A DNA stretch of 7,155 nt, taken from positions 1 to 7,155 of the forward strand of contig JBFHER010000199.1 in assembly GCA_041584055.1 (NCBI GenBank), written 5' to 3'. The notes below the pieces were generated by a model. The model did not search any database, was not told the DNA's origin, and saw only the letters and a program-made list of their open reading frames with translations. This document shows positions 5,577 to 7,155 of this stretch, piece after piece; the first letter of the stretch is position 1; every line of letters starts with the position of its first letter. A program made the translations under genes and the position numbers. This stretch comes from JBFHER01 sp041584055. Its GTDB lineage: Bacteria > Bacteroidota > Bacteroidia > Bacteroidales > UBA5342.

Positions 5577-7155
5577 GATGTAAGGTGTTTAATTTCATAA
5601 AATTATCTTCAATCCACTGACGTTTAGGCATGATACTTCCTGTAATGTATTTTTCCATCAGCAGGGTTGCAATGGGAGCGGCCCAGGTCGATCCAAATCC
5701 CACGTTCTCAACAATTACACAAATCGCAATTTTTGGGGTGTCCAGAGGGGCAAAACAAATAAATGCTGAATGGTCTTCTTTTCCGATGTTCTCTACAGTT
5801 CCCGTTTTACCACACATGCGGATATCCGGATGTTTGTATGCCCGTGCAGTTCCCAATGAGCCATCGTATACCTGCTCCATGGCCTCAATAACGATTTCAA
5901 GATTTTCTTTCTTTATTCCGGAATTGATGCGTCTGGTCAGGGTTGTGTCCTTTATGGGCACATCGTCAATCGCTTTCACCATATGAGGGGGATAGTAAAA
6001 GCCACGATTTGCGAGGACAGCTGCTTCGTTTGCCATTTGTAGAGGAGTTACCAACAATTCGCCCTGGCCAATAGCAAGAGAGCGGATTGTTATCGCACGC
6101 CACCAGGTGCCTCCGTAAAAACGCGTGTAGTAATCAGACGAAGGGACATTGCCTCTTTTTTCATTGGGAAGATCAATGCCCAGCGTCTTCCCAAAGCCAA
6201 ATGACTGAACATAATCAGCCCAGATGTCGAGCGCCTGCTTGGTGTCACCGATGCTGGGGTTTTCGATGGTTGATTGGAACGTTTTCCAGAAAAATGGATT
6301 GCAGGACGTCTCAATTGCGGTAACGACGTTCAATGGTGAAATGTGGTTGTGAGTACACTTTGTAGGACTTGATAAGCGCCCCTGACAAGAAAATTTGGTG
6401 AATTTGTTGATTGCCTCCTCTTCCAGTGCAATAGACGCATTTACCAGTTTAAAAGTAGATCCCGGAGAGTATGTGCCACTGATGGCTCGATTAACAAGGG
6501 GCTTGAGTGTGTCTTTTGCCAGTTTTAGATAATTTGCACTTCGGTTACGCCCCACAAGGGAATTTAAATCATATTCCGGTGTGGAAACCAGCGCAAGCAC
6601 TTCTCCGCTGGAGGGCTCAATGGCCACCACGCTTCCCAGTTTGTTATGCATAAGATATTCGGCATAGCTTTGAAGATCAATGTCCAATGAAAGTTGAAGA
6701 TCTTTGCCTGGCACAGATCGGGTGTCATAGTGGCCATCCCGATAACGTGCTTTTATCCGGCCAAAACGATCGACCATTTGAAGACGCCGTCCTTTTTCTC
6801 CACGCATCTCTTTCTCATAAACACGTTCTATGCCGTTTTTTCCGATATAATCGCCGGGCTTGTAATAGTCATCCTTTGAAATGTCGGACGAAGAAACCTC
6901 CCCGATATAACCAAGTACATGAGATGCATTGTTCGTTGTGTAAGCGCGCATTGTTCTTTGCTGTACAAAGAAACCTTTGAATCGAAACATCTGTTCCTGA
7001 AGAATGCCATAATCGATGGCGGATAACTGCGCTAAAAAAATGGACGGTTTTCTGTACGAATAATTCTTTGCCTTTTTGAGCTCTTCAATGAGGTATGCCT
7101 TATCTATCTGAAGTAAATTACAAAATGTAAGTGTGTCAAATGCCTTTACGTCACG
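5560..7155 (-). CDS. mrdA: Penicillin-binding protein 2 (elongation transpeptidase), 5' end beyond the window
   Basis: PBP2 is the D,D-transpeptidase that crosslinks new peptidoglycan during elongation, in complex with RodA. The frame is open from 7155 to the TAG at 5560-5562 (531 residues visible). The ATG at 6990 is not the start, because upstream codons read conserved PBP2 sequence: DTLTFCNLLQIDK, then RKPSIFLAQLSAIDYGILQEQ, joining FRFKGFFVQQRTMRAY and HVLGYIGEV. The missing N-terminus should hold the cytoplasmic tail, membrane anchor and start of the pedestal domain. The transpeptidase motifs are complete: SxxK as STFK (Ser codon 6457-6459), SxN as SCN (6298-6306), and KTG (5800-5808). 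A Cys/His cluster (SCQG, KCTHNH and the Cys of SCN; codons within 6301-6387) sits where some PBP2 proteins bind structural zinc; metal binding here is inferred. It overlaps rodA by 17 bases. mreB, mreC and mreD commonly lie upstream of this pair, so they may be to the right. Confidence 0.95.
   Translation of the reverse strand, partial: RDVKAFDTLTFCNLLQIDKAYLIEELKKAKNYSYRKPSIFLAQLSAIDYGILQEQMFRFKGFFVQQRTMRAYTTNNASHVLGYIGEVSSSDISKDDYYKPGDYIGKNGIERVYEKEMRGEKGRRLQMVDRFGRIKARYRDGHYDTRSVPGKDLQLSLDIDLQSYAEYLMHNKLGSVVAIEPSSGEVLALVSTPEYDLNSLVGRNRSANYLKLAKDTLKPLVNRAISGTYSPGSTFKLVNASIALEEEAINKFTKFSCQGRLSSPTKCTHNHISPLNVVTAIETSCNPFFWKTFQSTIENPSIGDTKQALDIWADYVQSFGFGKTLGIDLPNEKRGNVPSSDYYTRFYGGTWWRAITIRSLAIGQGELLVTPLQMANEAAVLANRGFYYPPHMVKAIDDVPIKDTTLTRRINSGIKKENLEIVIEAMEQVYDGSLGTARAYKHPDIRMCGKTGTVENIGKEDHSAFICFAPLDTPKIAICVIVENVGFGSTWAAPIATLLMEKYITGSIMPKRQWIEDNFMKLNTLHLEEKE

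Noticed and set aside
6988..6990. ATG at 6990 as the start of mrdA
   Set aside because: The frame stays open to 7155 and the upstream codons encode conserved PBP2 sequence, so the real start lies beyond the window.

Overview
The window looks like chromosomal DNA of a Bacteroidota (Bacteroidetes) bacterium. The evidence is the protein families: a long-form RodA with extra membrane segments, a helix-hairpin-helix outer-membrane protein of the kind common in this phylum, a small PorV/PorQ-like barrel protein, start codons mostly without a Shine-Dalgarno sequence, and moderately AT-leaning DNA. No mobile element, CRISPR array, rRNA or tRNA was seen. The genes are densely packed, with one real intergenic space (440-646) and one 12-base gap between convergent genes (4149-4160).

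Left edge (1-439, minus strand): the first 146 codons of a zinc-type ABC transporter substrate-binding lipoprotein (ZnuA family), with a lipobox, the conserved N-terminal metal ligand and a histidine-rich loop. It runs off the left edge. It is divergent from the next gene, and the shared intergenic space holds a short perfect dyad that could be an operator.

Centre (647-4148, plus strand): a three-gene unit whose two junctions are both 4-base ATGA stop/start overlaps. The genes are comF (zinc finger plus phosphoribosyltransferase-like domain, competence family), a 274-residue secreted beta-rich protein resembling PorV/PorQ outer-membrane proteins, and a 662-residue secreted protein with a ComEA-like but degenerate helix-hairpin-helix region followed by a long beta-rich, barrel-like region. 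A competence-family cytosolic protein tightly coupled to two envelope proteins, one with a DNA-uptake-type fold, is the most interesting part of the window. It suggests, without proving, a Bacteroidota outer-membrane module for DNA uptake.

Right part (4161-7155, minus strand): the elongation cell-wall synthesis pair. mrdA (PBP2 transpeptidase, 5' end beyond the window) overlaps rodA (SEDS glycosyltransferase) by 17 bases. The two proteins form the polymerase/crosslinker core of the elongasome. mrdA reads open through 7155, so its apparent internal start at 6990 is not real. rodA appears to start with TTG.
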